Assembly (NCBI RefSeq): GCF_000512205.2
Contig: NZ_CP006644.1
Location: 4,292,501 to 4,356,500, forward strand
Origin: Sphingomonas sanxanigenens DSM 19645 = NX02
GTDB taxonomy: Bacteria; Pseudomonadota; Alphaproteobacteria; Sphingomonadales; Sphingomonadaceae
Reading direction: 5' to 3'
DNA length: 64,000 nt
Shown here: in pieces, positions 46,440 to 54,616 of the stretch
How the letters are laid out: each line of letters starts with the position of its first letter
Numbering within the stretch: position 1 is the stretch's first letter
The notes under the pieces: model-generated
Seen by the model: only the letters and a program-made list of their open reading frames with translations
Told to the model about the DNA's origin: nothing
The model's database searches: none
Position numbers and translations under genes: made by a program

Positions 46440-46499
46440 AAGGCTGCGCCCCCTAGCCCATCTGGCGGCGGAGCGAAACACGCCTTATGCAGGCGTCCC

Positions 46500-47366
46500 A
46501 TGGCGAAAGTAGCATTCATCGGGCTGGGCGTCATGGGCGCGCCCATGGCAGGGCATCTTGCGAAGGCGGGGCATGAGGTGACCGTCTACAACCGGTCTTC
46601 GGCCAAGGCCGACGCCTGGGTGGAGCGCCATGGCGGCAGCAAGGCGGCGACCCCGCAGGAGGCCGCGCGCGATCGCGATGCGGTGATCGCCTGCGTCGGC
46701 AACGACGACGATCTCGCCGCCGTCACCATCGGCCAGCAGGGTGCATTCCGCGTGATGAAGCGCGGCGCCGTGTTCATCGATCACACCACCGTCTCCGCGC
46801 GCATCGCCCGCCAGCTCGCCGTCGAGGCGAAGGATCTCGGTATTCACAGCGTCGATGCCCCCGTTTCGGGCGGCCAGGCCGGTGCCGAGAACGGCACGCT
46901 TTCGATCATGTGCGGCGCGCAGCCCGCCGCGTTCGAGGCGGCACGGCCCTATATGACCGCCTATGGCGCGCGCATCGTCCATGTCGGCCCGCCGGGTGCC
47001 GGGCAGACCACCAAGATGGTCAACCAGATCGCGATCGCGGGCGCGGTCCAGGGCGTGGCCGAAGCGCTGCATTTCGCGCAGCATGCCGATCTCGACCTCG
47101 ACAAGGTGTTCGAGGCGATCTCGGGCGGCGCCGCATCGAGCTGGCAGATGGTCAATCGCTGGAAGACGATGGCGGAGGACCGTTTCGACTTCGGTTTCGC
47201 GGTGGACTGGATGCGCAAGGATCTCGGGCTGACGCTGGAGGAGGCGCGGACCAATGGCGCCAGCCTGCCGGTGGCGGCGCTGGTCGACCAATTCTATGCC
47301 GAGTTGCAGGCGGCCGGCGGCGGCCGGCTCGACACCAGCTCGCTCGTGCGCAGGCTGCCCAAATGA
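46500..47366 (+). CDS. 3-hydroxyisobutyrate dehydrogenase family NAD(P)-dependent oxidoreductase
   Basis: A 288-residue beta-hydroxyacid dehydrogenase. The dinucleotide loop GLGVMG is at residues 8-13, the substrate motif DAPVSGGQAGAENGTL at 119-134, and the catalytic Lys172 is in GQTTKMVNQ. The family includes 3-hydroxyisobutyrate dehydrogenase, tartronate semialdehyde reductase and related gamma-hydroxybutyrate enzymes; the N-terminal GLGVMGAPMAGHL favours the GLYR1/GlxR-like branch but the substrate is not certain. Its stop codon overlaps the next start (ATGA). It is divergent from ilvA, separated by about 60 bases. Confidence 0.9.
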   Translation: MAKVAFIGLGVMGAPMAGHLAKAGHEVTVYNRSSAKADAWVERHGGSKAATPQEAARDRDAVIACVGNDDDLAAVTIGQQGAFRVMKRGAVFIDHTTVSARIARQLAVEAKDLGIHSVDAPVSGGQAGAENGTLSIMCGAQPAAFEAARPYMTAYGARIVHVGPPGAGQTTKMVNQIAIAGAVQGVAEALHFAQHADLDLDKVFEAISGGAASSWQMVNRWKTMAEDRFDFGFAVDWMRKDLGLTLEEARTNGASLPVAALVDQFYAELQAAGGGRLDTSSLVRRLPK

Positions 47367-49060
47367 GGCGGCTGGCCGGGACGGCCGCGGCAGCGGCCGC
47401 GCTTCTGCTGGCATCGCCCGCCTATGCCGACGGCATGATCGACAATGTTAACGGCATCACCCTCGATGCCGAGGGCAAGGTGGTGCGCTTCACCGGCATC
47501 GTCATCGATCGCGAGGGCAAGGTCGGCAAGCTGCTCAAGCGCGGCGACAAGCGCCCGCGCGACAAGCAGCTCGACTGGAAACGCGACGGCCAGGGCGCGA
47601 CGCTGCTGCCGGGCATGATCGATTCGCATGCCCATATCCTGCCGATGGGCTTCGCGGCGCTGTCGCTCGACCTGTCGGACACAACATCGCTCGCCGAGGC
47701 GCAGGCGAAGATCGCCACCTATGCCAGGGAGAACCCCGCCCGCCCATGGATCCTCGGTACGGGCTGGAACCAGGAACGCTGGGGCCTGGGCCGCTTTCCG
47801 ACCGCCGCCGAACTGGATGCGGCGGCCGGCGACAAGCCGGTCTGGCTGAGCCGCGTCGATGGCCATGCCGGTTGGGCGAACAGCGCGGCGATGCGCGCGG
47901 CGGGCGTGACCGCCGGTACCGCAGCCCCCGCCGGCGGCCGCATCGAGAAGGCGGGCAGCCAGCCTTCGGGCATCTTCGTCGACGAGGCGATGATGCTCGT
48001 CGAGAAGGCGGTGCCGGCACCGCTCCCGCGCGACCGCGACAATGCGCTGATGAAGGCGCAGCAGATGCTGCTCGCCAATGGCGTCACGACCATCGCCGAC
48101 ATGGGCACCTCGCTCGACGACTGGATGGCGCTGCGCCGCGCCGGTGACACCGGCCAGCTCCGCCTGCGCGTGCTCTCCTACGCCGCGGGCACGGACGTGA
48201 TGCAGACGATCGGCGGCAGCGGCCCGACGCCTTGGCTCTATTTCGACAAGCTGCGGCTGGTGGGCGTCAAGCTCTGGCTGGATGGCGCGCTCGGTTCGCG
48301 CGGGGCCGCGCTCAAGGCCCCCTATGCCGATGCGCCGGGCGAGCGCGGGCTGCAGATGCTGGACGAGACCAAGCTTCGCAACCTGATCAGCCGCGCGTCG
48401 ATGGACCGTTACCAGATCGCCGGCCACGCGATCGGCGACGCCGCCAACGCGCAGCTGCTCGGCGCGATCGAGGAGCTGAGCGGCGATTTCCCCGGCGACC
48501 TGCGCTGGCGCATCGAACATGCCCAGATCATCGACCCCGCAGACATCCCGCGCTTCGCCAGGCAGGGCATCATCGCCTCGATGCAGCCGATCCACCAGAC
48601 GAGCGACCGGACGATGGCGGAAGCACGGCTCGGCCCCGACCGGCTGGGCGGCGCCTATGCCTGGCAGTCGATCCTGCGCGCCGGCGGCCGGCTGGCGTTC
48701 GGATCGGACGCGCCGGTCGAGACCTCCAACGTGTTCGAGGGGCTCTATGCCGCGATCACCCGCCAGGGCACGGACGGGCAGCCCGCAGGCGGCTGGCACC
48801 CCGCAGAGCGGCTGAGCCGCGAACAGGCGCTGGCGGCCTATACGACCGGCGGCGCCTGGGCGGGCTTCGCCGAGGATCGGATCGGCTCGCTGCTGCCCGG
48901 CCACCGCGCCGACTTCATCCTCGTCGATCGCGATCCGCTGACCGTCGCCCCTGAGGCGCTGCGCCAGACGAAGGTCAGCGAGACGTGGGTCGGCGGCTAC
49001 CGGCAATATCCGCGCGACGCTGCGCCTGCGGCCGCTACCCCGGCGGCCAGGCGGCAATGA
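47363..49060 (+). CDS. Secreted YtcJ-like amidohydrolase
   Basis: A 565-residue amidohydrolase-superfamily member with a signal peptide (MRRLAGTAAAAAALLLASPAYA). Metal-site motifs are DSHAHILPMG near residue 92, GHAIGDAAN, RIEHAQIID and FGSDAPVET. YtcJ-type enzymes are annotated as N-substituted formamide deformylase-like or as acting on exo-amides; the true substrate is unknown. The C-terminal ~25 residues are Ala/Pro-rich. It starts overlapping the preceding dehydrogenase stop, so the two form an operon, although the enzyme is exported and the dehydrogenase is cytosolic. Confidence 0.88.
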   Translation: MRRLAGTAAAAAALLLASPAYADGMIDNVNGITLDAEGKVVRFTGIVIDREGKVGKLLKRGDKRPRDKQLDWKRDGQGATLLPGMIDSHAHILPMGFAALSLDLSDTTSLAEAQAKIATYARENPARPWILGTGWNQERWGLGRFPTAAELDAAAGDKPVWLSRVDGHAGWANSAAMRAAGVTAGTAAPAGGRIEKAGSQPSGIFVDEAMMLVEKAVPAPLPRDRDNALMKAQQMLLANGVTTIADMGTSLDDWMALRRAGDTGQLRLRVLSYAAGTDVMQTIGGSGPTPWLYFDKLRLVGVKLWLDGALGSRGAALKAPYADAPGERGLQMLDETKLRNLISRASMDRYQIAGHAIGDAANAQLLGAIEELSGDFPGDLRWRIEHAQIIDPADIPRFARQGIIASMQPIHQTSDRTMAEARLGPDRLGGAYAWQSILRAGGRLAFGSDAPVETSNVFEGLYAAITRQGTDGQPAGGWHPAERLSREQALAAYTTGGAWAGFAEDRIGSLLPGHRADFILVDRDPLTVAPEALRQTKVSETWVGGYRQYPRDAAPAAATPAARRQ

Positions 49061-49137
49061 CCGGCCTGCGCCGCGTCCGGCCAACGACCCGTCCCGCCTC
49101 GCTTGCGCCGGCGCGGTTCAGCGCATAGGGCAACGGC

Positions 49138-49992
49138 ATGCGCCGCCTGATCGTCGCTTCGCTGCTGCTGCTCGCCGCTTGCGGCGAGACGTCCGCCCCG
49201 TCCGATTCCGCCGAGGACAGCCTCGGCGCGGCCGATGCCGCGCCGGGCGATAGCGGCAACGCTGCCGACGCACCCGCACCCGTTGCGCTGCAAACACGCG
49301 AGCCGACCTGGTTCTATCGCGACGATCCCGGCGGCGGGCTCGCGCTCTATGGCGAAGCGGGCGGTCAGGGGCAGTTCGCGATCCGCTGCGACCGACGCGG
49401 CCGCCGCTTGCTGCTGCAGCGCGCAGCGGGCGGCACCGATGCCGCCGAACTGACGCTCACCGTCGATGGCAGCGAGACGCGCTATGCGGCGCGCGCGCGC
49501 GGCGGCGGCACACCGCGGCTGGAAGCGGCCGCCGCGCTCGACGACGATGCGATCGACCGGCTGCTCGGCGCCGGCACCCTCGCGGTCGACGCGACCGGCA
49601 CGCAGCCGCTGCAACTGCCGGTCAACGGCACCGTGCGCCGCGTGATCGAAAGCTGCCGCGCACCCGTCCGCCAGGCGGCGGTGGCCGATGGCGCGCGGTT
49701 CCAGGGCAGCCTGCCCTGCGCCGACTGCGCGGGCGTCGATCTGGTGCTGAGCTTTACCGCGCGCGGCCCCGAGACCGAGCGCTACCGGCTCGAACGCCGC
49801 CGCCGCGACGGCGGCACCGACCTCACCGAAGGCAGCGTCGAGCTGATCGGCGAGGGGGATGCCCAAAGCTATCAGCTCACGCCCGACAATGGCGATGCGC
49901 CGATCATGATGACGCGCGGCGCGGATGGCGCGCTGCTGTTCCCGTCCGACACCGGCGATGGCGGCACCGTGCGGCTGACGCCCGGATCCTGA
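49138..49992 (+). CDS. NlpE-like outer-membrane lipoprotein
   Basis: A 284-residue lipoprotein with lipobox LLAAC (Cys15), then a low-complexity Asp/Ala/Ser stretch to about residue 45. The C-terminal part (from about residue 185) holds FQGSLPCADCAGVDLVLSF, the CxxC signature of the NlpE N-terminal domain. In E. coli NlpE is a copper-resistance and envelope-stress sensor for Cpx. The middle part has a repeated-Cys region (SCRAPVR) of unknown type. The family is also called META/NlpE-like. It converges on the DsbD-like gene, four bases apart. Confidence 0.8.
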   Translation: MRRLIVASLLLLAACGETSAPSDSAEDSLGAADAAPGDSGNAADAPAPVALQTREPTWFYRDDPGGGLALYGEAGGQGQFAIRCDRRGRRLLLQRAAGGTDAAELTLTVDGSETRYAARARGGGTPRLEAAAALDDDAIDRLLGAGTLAVDATGTQPLQLPVNGTVRRVIESCRAPVRQAAVADGARFQGSLPCADCAGVDLVLSFTARGPETERYRLERRRRDGGTDLTEGSVELIGEGDAQSYQLTPDNGDAPIMMTRGADGALLFPSDTGDGGTVRLTPGS

Positions 49993-49996
49993 CCGC

Positions 49997-52123
49997 TCAG
50001 GAGCGGTCGATCGCCTTCAGCACCATGTCGATGGTCAGCAGCTGCGGCAGCGCCTGCGGGTCCTCGCCCGGACCATAATACAGGTAGAGCGGCACGCCGC
50101 TGCGGCCGTGGCGTTCGAGGAAGCGGCTGATCGTCGCGTCGCCCTGCGTCCAATCACCCACCAGCACCGCCACGTTGCGCTGCGCGAACGCGTCCACCAC
50201 GCGCCGCCGCTGCAGCACTGCCTTCTCGTTGACCTTGCAGGTCACGCACCAGTCTGCGGTGAAATAGACGAACACCGGCCGCCCTTCGGCCTGCAGCGCG
50301 GCGAGGCGACGTTCGCTGAAACGCTCGTCACCCGGCACGCCGCCATTCTCGACCGGCACCGCGACGTGCGGCAGCAGCACCAGCGCGGCGAGCGCAAGCG
50401 CAAGCGCGGGGACCATCGGCAGCCAGCCGCGGCCGCCGCCCGTCCACTGCCGCCGCCCCGCCCACCACAGGGCGAGGCCGACCGCGAGCGCGGCGCTCAG
50501 CCCCAACGCCAGCCCGTCGACGCCCGACTGGCGGCCGAGCACCCAGGCGAGGCCGAGCGCGGTGATGAACATCGGGATCGACAGGATCCGCCGGAACCGC
50601 CCCATCCAGGCACCGGGCTTCGGCATCCGCCGGCGCAGCGCCGGCACGAAGGCGATCAGCAGGAAGGGCAATGCCAGCCCGATACCGAGCCCGCCAAACA
50701 CCGCGAGCGCTGCGGGCCACGGCAGCACGAGCGCGGCGCCCAGCGCGGTGGCCATGAACGGTCCGCTGCAGGGGGTGGCGACGAAGGCGGCGAGCGCCCC
50801 CGCCCAGAAAGCGCCGGCGGCGCCGCCCTGCTGCGCCAGCCGCTCGCCGCCGGCGATGCTGCCGATCTCGAACAGCCCGGCGAGATTGAGCGCGATCGCC
50901 AGCACCACGACCAGCAGCAGCAGGATGATGCGCGGGTCCTGGAGCTGGAACGCCCAGCCGACGAGCTCGCCGCCGGCGCGCAGCGCGAGCAGCAGCCCGC
51001 CCAGCAGCAGGCAGGTGAGCACGACGCCGCCGGTATAGGCCAGCGCCTCGATCCGCGCGCTCCGCTCGTCTCCGCCGGCGCGGATCAGGCTCAGCGCCTT
51101 CAGGCTGATGATCGGGAACACGCAGGGCATGATGTTGAGCAGCAGCCCGCCCAGCAGCGCCGCGCCGAGCGCGAGCAGCACGGTCGCCGGCAGCCCGGCG
51201 ACGTCGGCGGGCTCACCGGCGTTGAGCGGCGCCGCGGTGGCGAAGGCGGCCGCATCGACCGCGCCGGGCCGCGCGTGCAACGCGAGCCCGCGGCCGCCGC
51301 CGATCGCCAGCACGCCGTCGAGTGCCGCGGGTGCACCGCCCCTGAGTGCCGCCTCGACGAACACTGTGTCGCCCTTGCGCCGCACCGCCTGCGGCGCGGC
51401 ATAATCGATCGCACCCTCGGTCAGCGGAAAGAAATAGGTTTCGCCGACCTCGGCGGAAGCCGGGATCGGGATCGCCAGCCGCAGCTTGCCCGCCTTCGCC
51501 TCGAACAGCGCCTCGCCACCCAGCGGTCGCGGCAGCGCCATCCGCCACGCATCGAAGCGCCCGCGCCGCGCGGCGTCGACGATGCCGTCTCCCACCACCA
51601 GATCCAGCGCCAGTTCGGCGCGCTCAGGCACGCAGATCTCGTCGGTACAGGCAAGCCAGTCGGCCTGGACGCGGATCGGCAGCGACGTGCCCGGCGCCAG
51701 CCCCACCGGGACGTCGAGCGTCACCAGCTGCGCGTAATCCGCCTCATAGACATAGTTCATCAGCCCCGCGACGATCAGCCGCTGCGGCACCGGATAGCGC
51801 AGCGGGGATACCGTGACCCCCGGCGGCAAGGTCCATTTCAGCCGCATGCCGAGGCCGGCATCGCCCGGATTCGCCCAATAGCCGTGCCAGCCCGGCGCCG
51901 GCTTCATCTCGAAGGCGAGCGCGACGACACCGCCGGCGGCCGGCCTGTCCGATTCGGCGACCAGCGCTGCCCTGATGTTGGGCTGCCCGCCGGGGGCGGG
52001 TAGCTGCGCCTGCGCGAGCGGCGCAAACAGCATCGCCAGCAACGTCGCGAGTGCGAACGTCATCAAGCGGAAACCGTTCACCGCCAACGAACCTGCTTGC
52101 CGCGCTGCCATCGCGGGTTTCAT
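49997..52123 (-). CDS. DsbD-family thiol:disulfide interchange protein
   Basis: A 708-residue membrane reductase that moves electrons from cytosolic thioredoxin to periplasmic partners. A signal peptide (ending PLAQAQ near residue 40) precedes the N-terminal alpha domain with a Cys pair (WLACTDEICVP). The CcdA-like membrane core carries the two conserved Cys in MPCVFPI and TPCSGPF. The C-terminal thioredoxin domain has Cys626 and Cys629 (DWCVTCK). It resembles the ScsB/DsbD branch with an extended N-terminal region. In-frame ATG 52063 would also give a signal peptide; neither start has a strong ribosome binding site. Confidence 0.88.
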   Translation of the reverse strand: MKPAMAARQAGSLAVNGFRLMTFALATLLAMLFAPLAQAQLPAPGGQPNIRAALVAESDRPAAGGVVALAFEMKPAPGWHGYWANPGDAGLGMRLKWTLPPGVTVSPLRYPVPQRLIVAGLMNYVYEADYAQLVTLDVPVGLAPGTSLPIRVQADWLACTDEICVPERAELALDLVVGDGIVDAARRGRFDAWRMALPRPLGGEALFEAKAGKLRLAIPIPASAEVGETYFFPLTEGAIDYAAPQAVRRKGDTVFVEAALRGGAPAALDGVLAIGGGRGLALHARPGAVDAAAFATAAPLNAGEPADVAGLPATVLLALGAALLGGLLLNIMPCVFPIISLKALSLIRAGGDERSARIEALAYTGGVVLTCLLLGGLLLALRAGGELVGWAFQLQDPRIILLLLVVVLAIALNLAGLFEIGSIAGGERLAQQGGAAGAFWAGALAAFVATPCSGPFMATALGAALVLPWPAALAVFGGLGIGLALPFLLIAFVPALRRRMPKPGAWMGRFRRILSIPMFITALGLAWVLGRQSGVDGLALGLSAALAVGLALWWAGRRQWTGGGRGWLPMVPALALALAALVLLPHVAVPVENGGVPGDERFSERRLAALQAEGRPVFVYFTADWCVTCKVNEKAVLQRRRVVDAFAQRNVAVLVGDWTQGDATISRFLERHGRSGVPLYLYYGPGEDPQALPQLLTIDMVLKAIDRS

Positions 52124-52159
52124 TAGCGGTGTGAGAGCCCGTTCGCCAAGGAGTCATTC

Positions 52160-53818
52160 GTGAAGTCAGCCCTTCGTTTCGCTGGAACCGTATCGGCGTT
52201 GCTCTGCGCCGCGCAGGTGCAAGCCCAGGCGCCCGCCCGGCAAAGTGCCGCGAAGCCGGCACCGCGGCTGGTCGTCGCCATCTCGGTGGACCAGTTCTCG
52301 GCGAACCTGTTCGCGGAATATCGCCAGATGTTCCGGCTGGGCATGAAGCGGTTGACGCAGGGCGTGGTCTTCCCCTCGGGCTATCAGAGCCACGCCGCGA
52401 CCGAGACCTGCCCCGGCCATTCGACGATCCTTACCGGTTCGCGCCCCTCGCGCACCGGCATCATCGCCAATGACTGGATCGATCTGGGCGCCGCGCGCGC
52501 GGACAAGGTGATCTATTGCGCGGAAGATCCCACCGCACCGGGCTCCAGCTCCAGGAACTATGTCGTGTCGCCGCGCCATCTGAAAGCGCTGACGCTGGGT
52601 GACCGGATGAAGGCGGCGGCACCCGCGGACCGCGTCGTTTCGGTTGCAGGCAAGGATCGTGCGGCAGTGATGATGGGCGGCCACCAGACCGACCAGATCT
52701 GGTTCTGGGGCGGAAAGTCGTTCGTCACGTTACCCGATCGCACCGGCGCGGCGCCCGCAACCGTCGGCCGCGTCAACGCGCAGGTCGCAGCCACCATCGC
52801 CAGGCCCGAAAAGGTCGTGCTTCCCGCGGAATGCCGCAGCCGCGCCATCGCGGTGCCGATCGGCGCCGGCAAGTCGGTGGGTGTACCGGTCGATCGCAAG
52901 GCGGAGGATTTCAGCGGCTTCCGCGTCGCCGCCGGCTTCGACGCCGCAACCACCGACCTCGCGATCGGCCTGATCGACGAGATGAAACTCGGCCGTGGGC
53001 AGGGGACCGATGTGCTGGCCATCGGGCTTTCCGCCACCGACTATGTCGGCCATGCCTTCGGCACCGAGGGTGGCGAGATGTGCGCGCAGTTGATGGGGCT
53101 CGACGCCAATGTCGGCCGCATCCTCGACGCGCTCGACGCGACCGGCACGCCCTATGTCGTCGCGCTTACCGCCGATCATGGCGGGCATGACCTGACCGAG
53201 CGCGACACGGCGCGCGCCTTCCCCGGCGCGCAGCGCGTCGATCCGAAGCTGAACTCGGACACGATCGGCAAGGCGATCGCGGCGGAGCTGGGCATCACGC
53301 TCGATGGGCCCCTGCTCTCGTCGACCGGCCCGTTCGGCGACTGGTATGTCTCGCGCGCGCTGCCCGCCGCGCTGCGCCCGCGCGTAATCGCACTCGCGCA
53401 GGCGAAGCTGCAGGCCTATCCCCAGATCCAGACGGTGCTGACCGCCGACGATCTGCGCCGCATGCCCAGCCCGCAACCGCCGGTCGAGGAATGGTCGCTC
53501 GCCGAGCGCGCCCGCGCCTCGTTCGATCCCGAGCGGTCGGGCGACCTGATCGTGTTGCTGAAGCCGAACGTGATGCCGATCCCGGATCCGACCAAGGGCT
53601 ATGTCGCGACCCATGGTTCACCGTGGATCTACGACCGCCGTGTGCCGATTCTGTTCTATCGTCCCGGCGCCACGGGCTTCGAACAGCCGCTGGGCATCGA
53701 GACCGTCGATATCCTGCCGACGCTTGCCGCGCTGATCGGCCTCGACGTGCCGAGCGAGGAAATCGACGGCCGCTGCCTCGATCTCGACGCCGGCCAGGCC
53801 GACACCTGCGCGAAATGA
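52160..53818 (+). CDS. Alkaline phosphatase of the PhoK/PafA (phosphodiesterase-like) type
   Basis: A 552-residue secreted enzyme (signal peptide MKSALRFAGTVSALLCAAQVQA) of the alkaline phosphatase superfamily branch with a Thr nucleophile. Thr83 in ATETCPGHST, Asn104 in IIANDWID, and Lys165/Arg167 in AGKDRAAV match the spacing reported for PhoK of Sphingomonas sp. BSAR-1 (Thr89, Asn110, Lys171, Arg173). Metal ligands include Asp43, Asp/His in ATDYVGH, and TADHGG. It hydrolyses phosphomonoesters to release phosphate. The start is GTG 52160 with AAGGAG eight bases upstream. It is divergent from the DsbD-like gene, which may assist folding of secreted enzymes. Confidence 0.9.
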   Translation: MKSALRFAGTVSALLCAAQVQAQAPARQSAAKPAPRLVVAISVDQFSANLFAEYRQMFRLGMKRLTQGVVFPSGYQSHAATETCPGHSTILTGSRPSRTGIIANDWIDLGAARADKVIYCAEDPTAPGSSSRNYVVSPRHLKALTLGDRMKAAAPADRVVSVAGKDRAAVMMGGHQTDQIWFWGGKSFVTLPDRTGAAPATVGRVNAQVAATIARPEKVVLPAECRSRAIAVPIGAGKSVGVPVDRKAEDFSGFRVAAGFDAATTDLAIGLIDEMKLGRGQGTDVLAIGLSATDYVGHAFGTEGGEMCAQLMGLDANVGRILDALDATGTPYVVALTADHGGHDLTERDTARAFPGAQRVDPKLNSDTIGKAIAAELGITLDGPLLSSTGPFGDWYVSRALPAALRPRVIALAQAKLQAYPQIQTVLTADDLRRMPSPQPPVEEWSLAERARASFDPERSGDLIVLLKPNVMPIPDPTKGYVATHGSPWIYDRRVPILFYRPGATGFEQPLGIETVDILPTLAALIGLDVPSEEIDGRCLDLDAGQADTCAK

Positions 53819-53829
53819 GTTGAATTCTC

Positions 53830-53854
53830 CTCCCCGGCGCGCAGCGTCGGGGAG
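53830..53854. terminator. Shared hairpin between convergent genes
   Basis: CTCCCCG (53830-53836) and CGGGGAG (53848-53854) pair perfectly, between the phosphatase stop codon and the convergent ferredoxin stop codon. There is no T tract on either strand. It matches other CTCC/GGAG hairpins in the window. Confidence 0.5.
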
Positions 53855-53876
53855 CTCGGGCAGGAAAATTAAAGCA

Positions 53877-54218
53877 TCAATCGCCCGCGCCGGGCTCCGG
53901 CGAGAAATATTTCTCGAACTTGCCGGTCTGGCCCTTCATCGCGTCGGCATCGTCCGGGGTCTGGTCAAGCTTGCGGGTCACGTTCGGCCACTGCGCCGAA
54001 TAGGTCGTGTTGAGCTCCAGCCACTGCTCGAGACCGCTTTCGGTATCGGGCAGGATCGCCTCGGCCGGGCATTCGGGCTCGCAGACGCCGCAGTCGATGC
54101 ATTCGCTGGGGTTGATGACGAGCATATTCTCGCCCTCATAGAAGCAGTCGACCGGACACACCTCTACGCAATCCATATATTTGCAGCGGATGCAGGCGTC
54201 CGTAACGACGTAGGTCAT
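53877..54218 (-). CDS. fdxA: Seven-iron ferredoxin FdxA
   Basis: A 113-residue ferredoxin with both clusters of the Azotobacter FdI type. The cysteines lie at 9, 12, 17, 21 and 25 in the first half and at 40, 43, 46 and 50 in the second, consistent with one [3Fe-4S] and one [4Fe-4S]. An acidic C-terminal extension follows ([18 protein letters not shown]). FdxA serves as a low-potential electron carrier in alphaproteobacteria. It lies 41 bases after the S4-domain gene and next to the SUV3-like helicase, a common order in this class. Confidence 0.95.
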   Translation of the reverse strand: MTYVVTDACIRCKYMDCVEVCPVDCFYEGENMLVINPSECIDCGVCEPECPAEAILPDTESGLEQWLELNTTYSAQWPNVTRKLDQTPDDADAMKGQTGKFEKYFSPEPGAGD

Positions 54219-54259
54219 TGTCTCAAAGCTCCCCGGGGAAACGTCCCGTGGCGGCCCCG

Positions 54260-54616
54260 CTAAGGTTCGCGCCCCGGCGCGTCAACATCTTCGCCATTGC
54301 TGCAAGTCGTTTTCAGCGGCGGCGGTGACAGATCGGCATAGCATTTGCGGGCTTCCAGGGCCGGTCCCCGCCGCGCCGGCAGGGCCTCGACGCGAATCAC
54401 CCGCACCCGGCCGTCGAGCGCGAAGGTCAGCACATTGCCCGGCCTGACGGGCGCGTGCGCGCGATCGACGACGCGGCCGTCGATCCTGAGACGCCCCGCT
54501 TCGGCGATCGTCTGCGCCAGCGACCGCGTCTTGACCAGCCGCACGAACCACAGGAAGCGGTCGAGCCGCTGGCTCGGCCCCGCACCCCCCGCCGGCCCGC
54601 CGGCTTCAGTGGCCAT
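54260..54616 (-). CDS. RNA-binding S4-domain protein (Hsp15-like)
   Basis: A 118-residue protein with an S4 RNA-binding domain at about residues 16-70 ([33 protein letters not shown]). It resembles Hsp15, which in E. coli binds free 50S subunits carrying nascent chains. An Arg-rich C-terminal part follows ([16 protein letters not shown]). Its start overlaps the end of the upstream helicase gene by 11 bases. The overlap, and the order helicase-S4-ferredoxin, point to an operon. Confidence 0.86.
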   Translation of the reverse strand: MATEAGGPAGGAGPSQRLDRFLWFVRLVKTRSLAQTIAEAGRLRIDGRVVDRAHAPVRPGNVLTFALDGRVRVIRVEALPARRGPALEARKCYADLSPPPLKTTCSNGEDVDAPGREP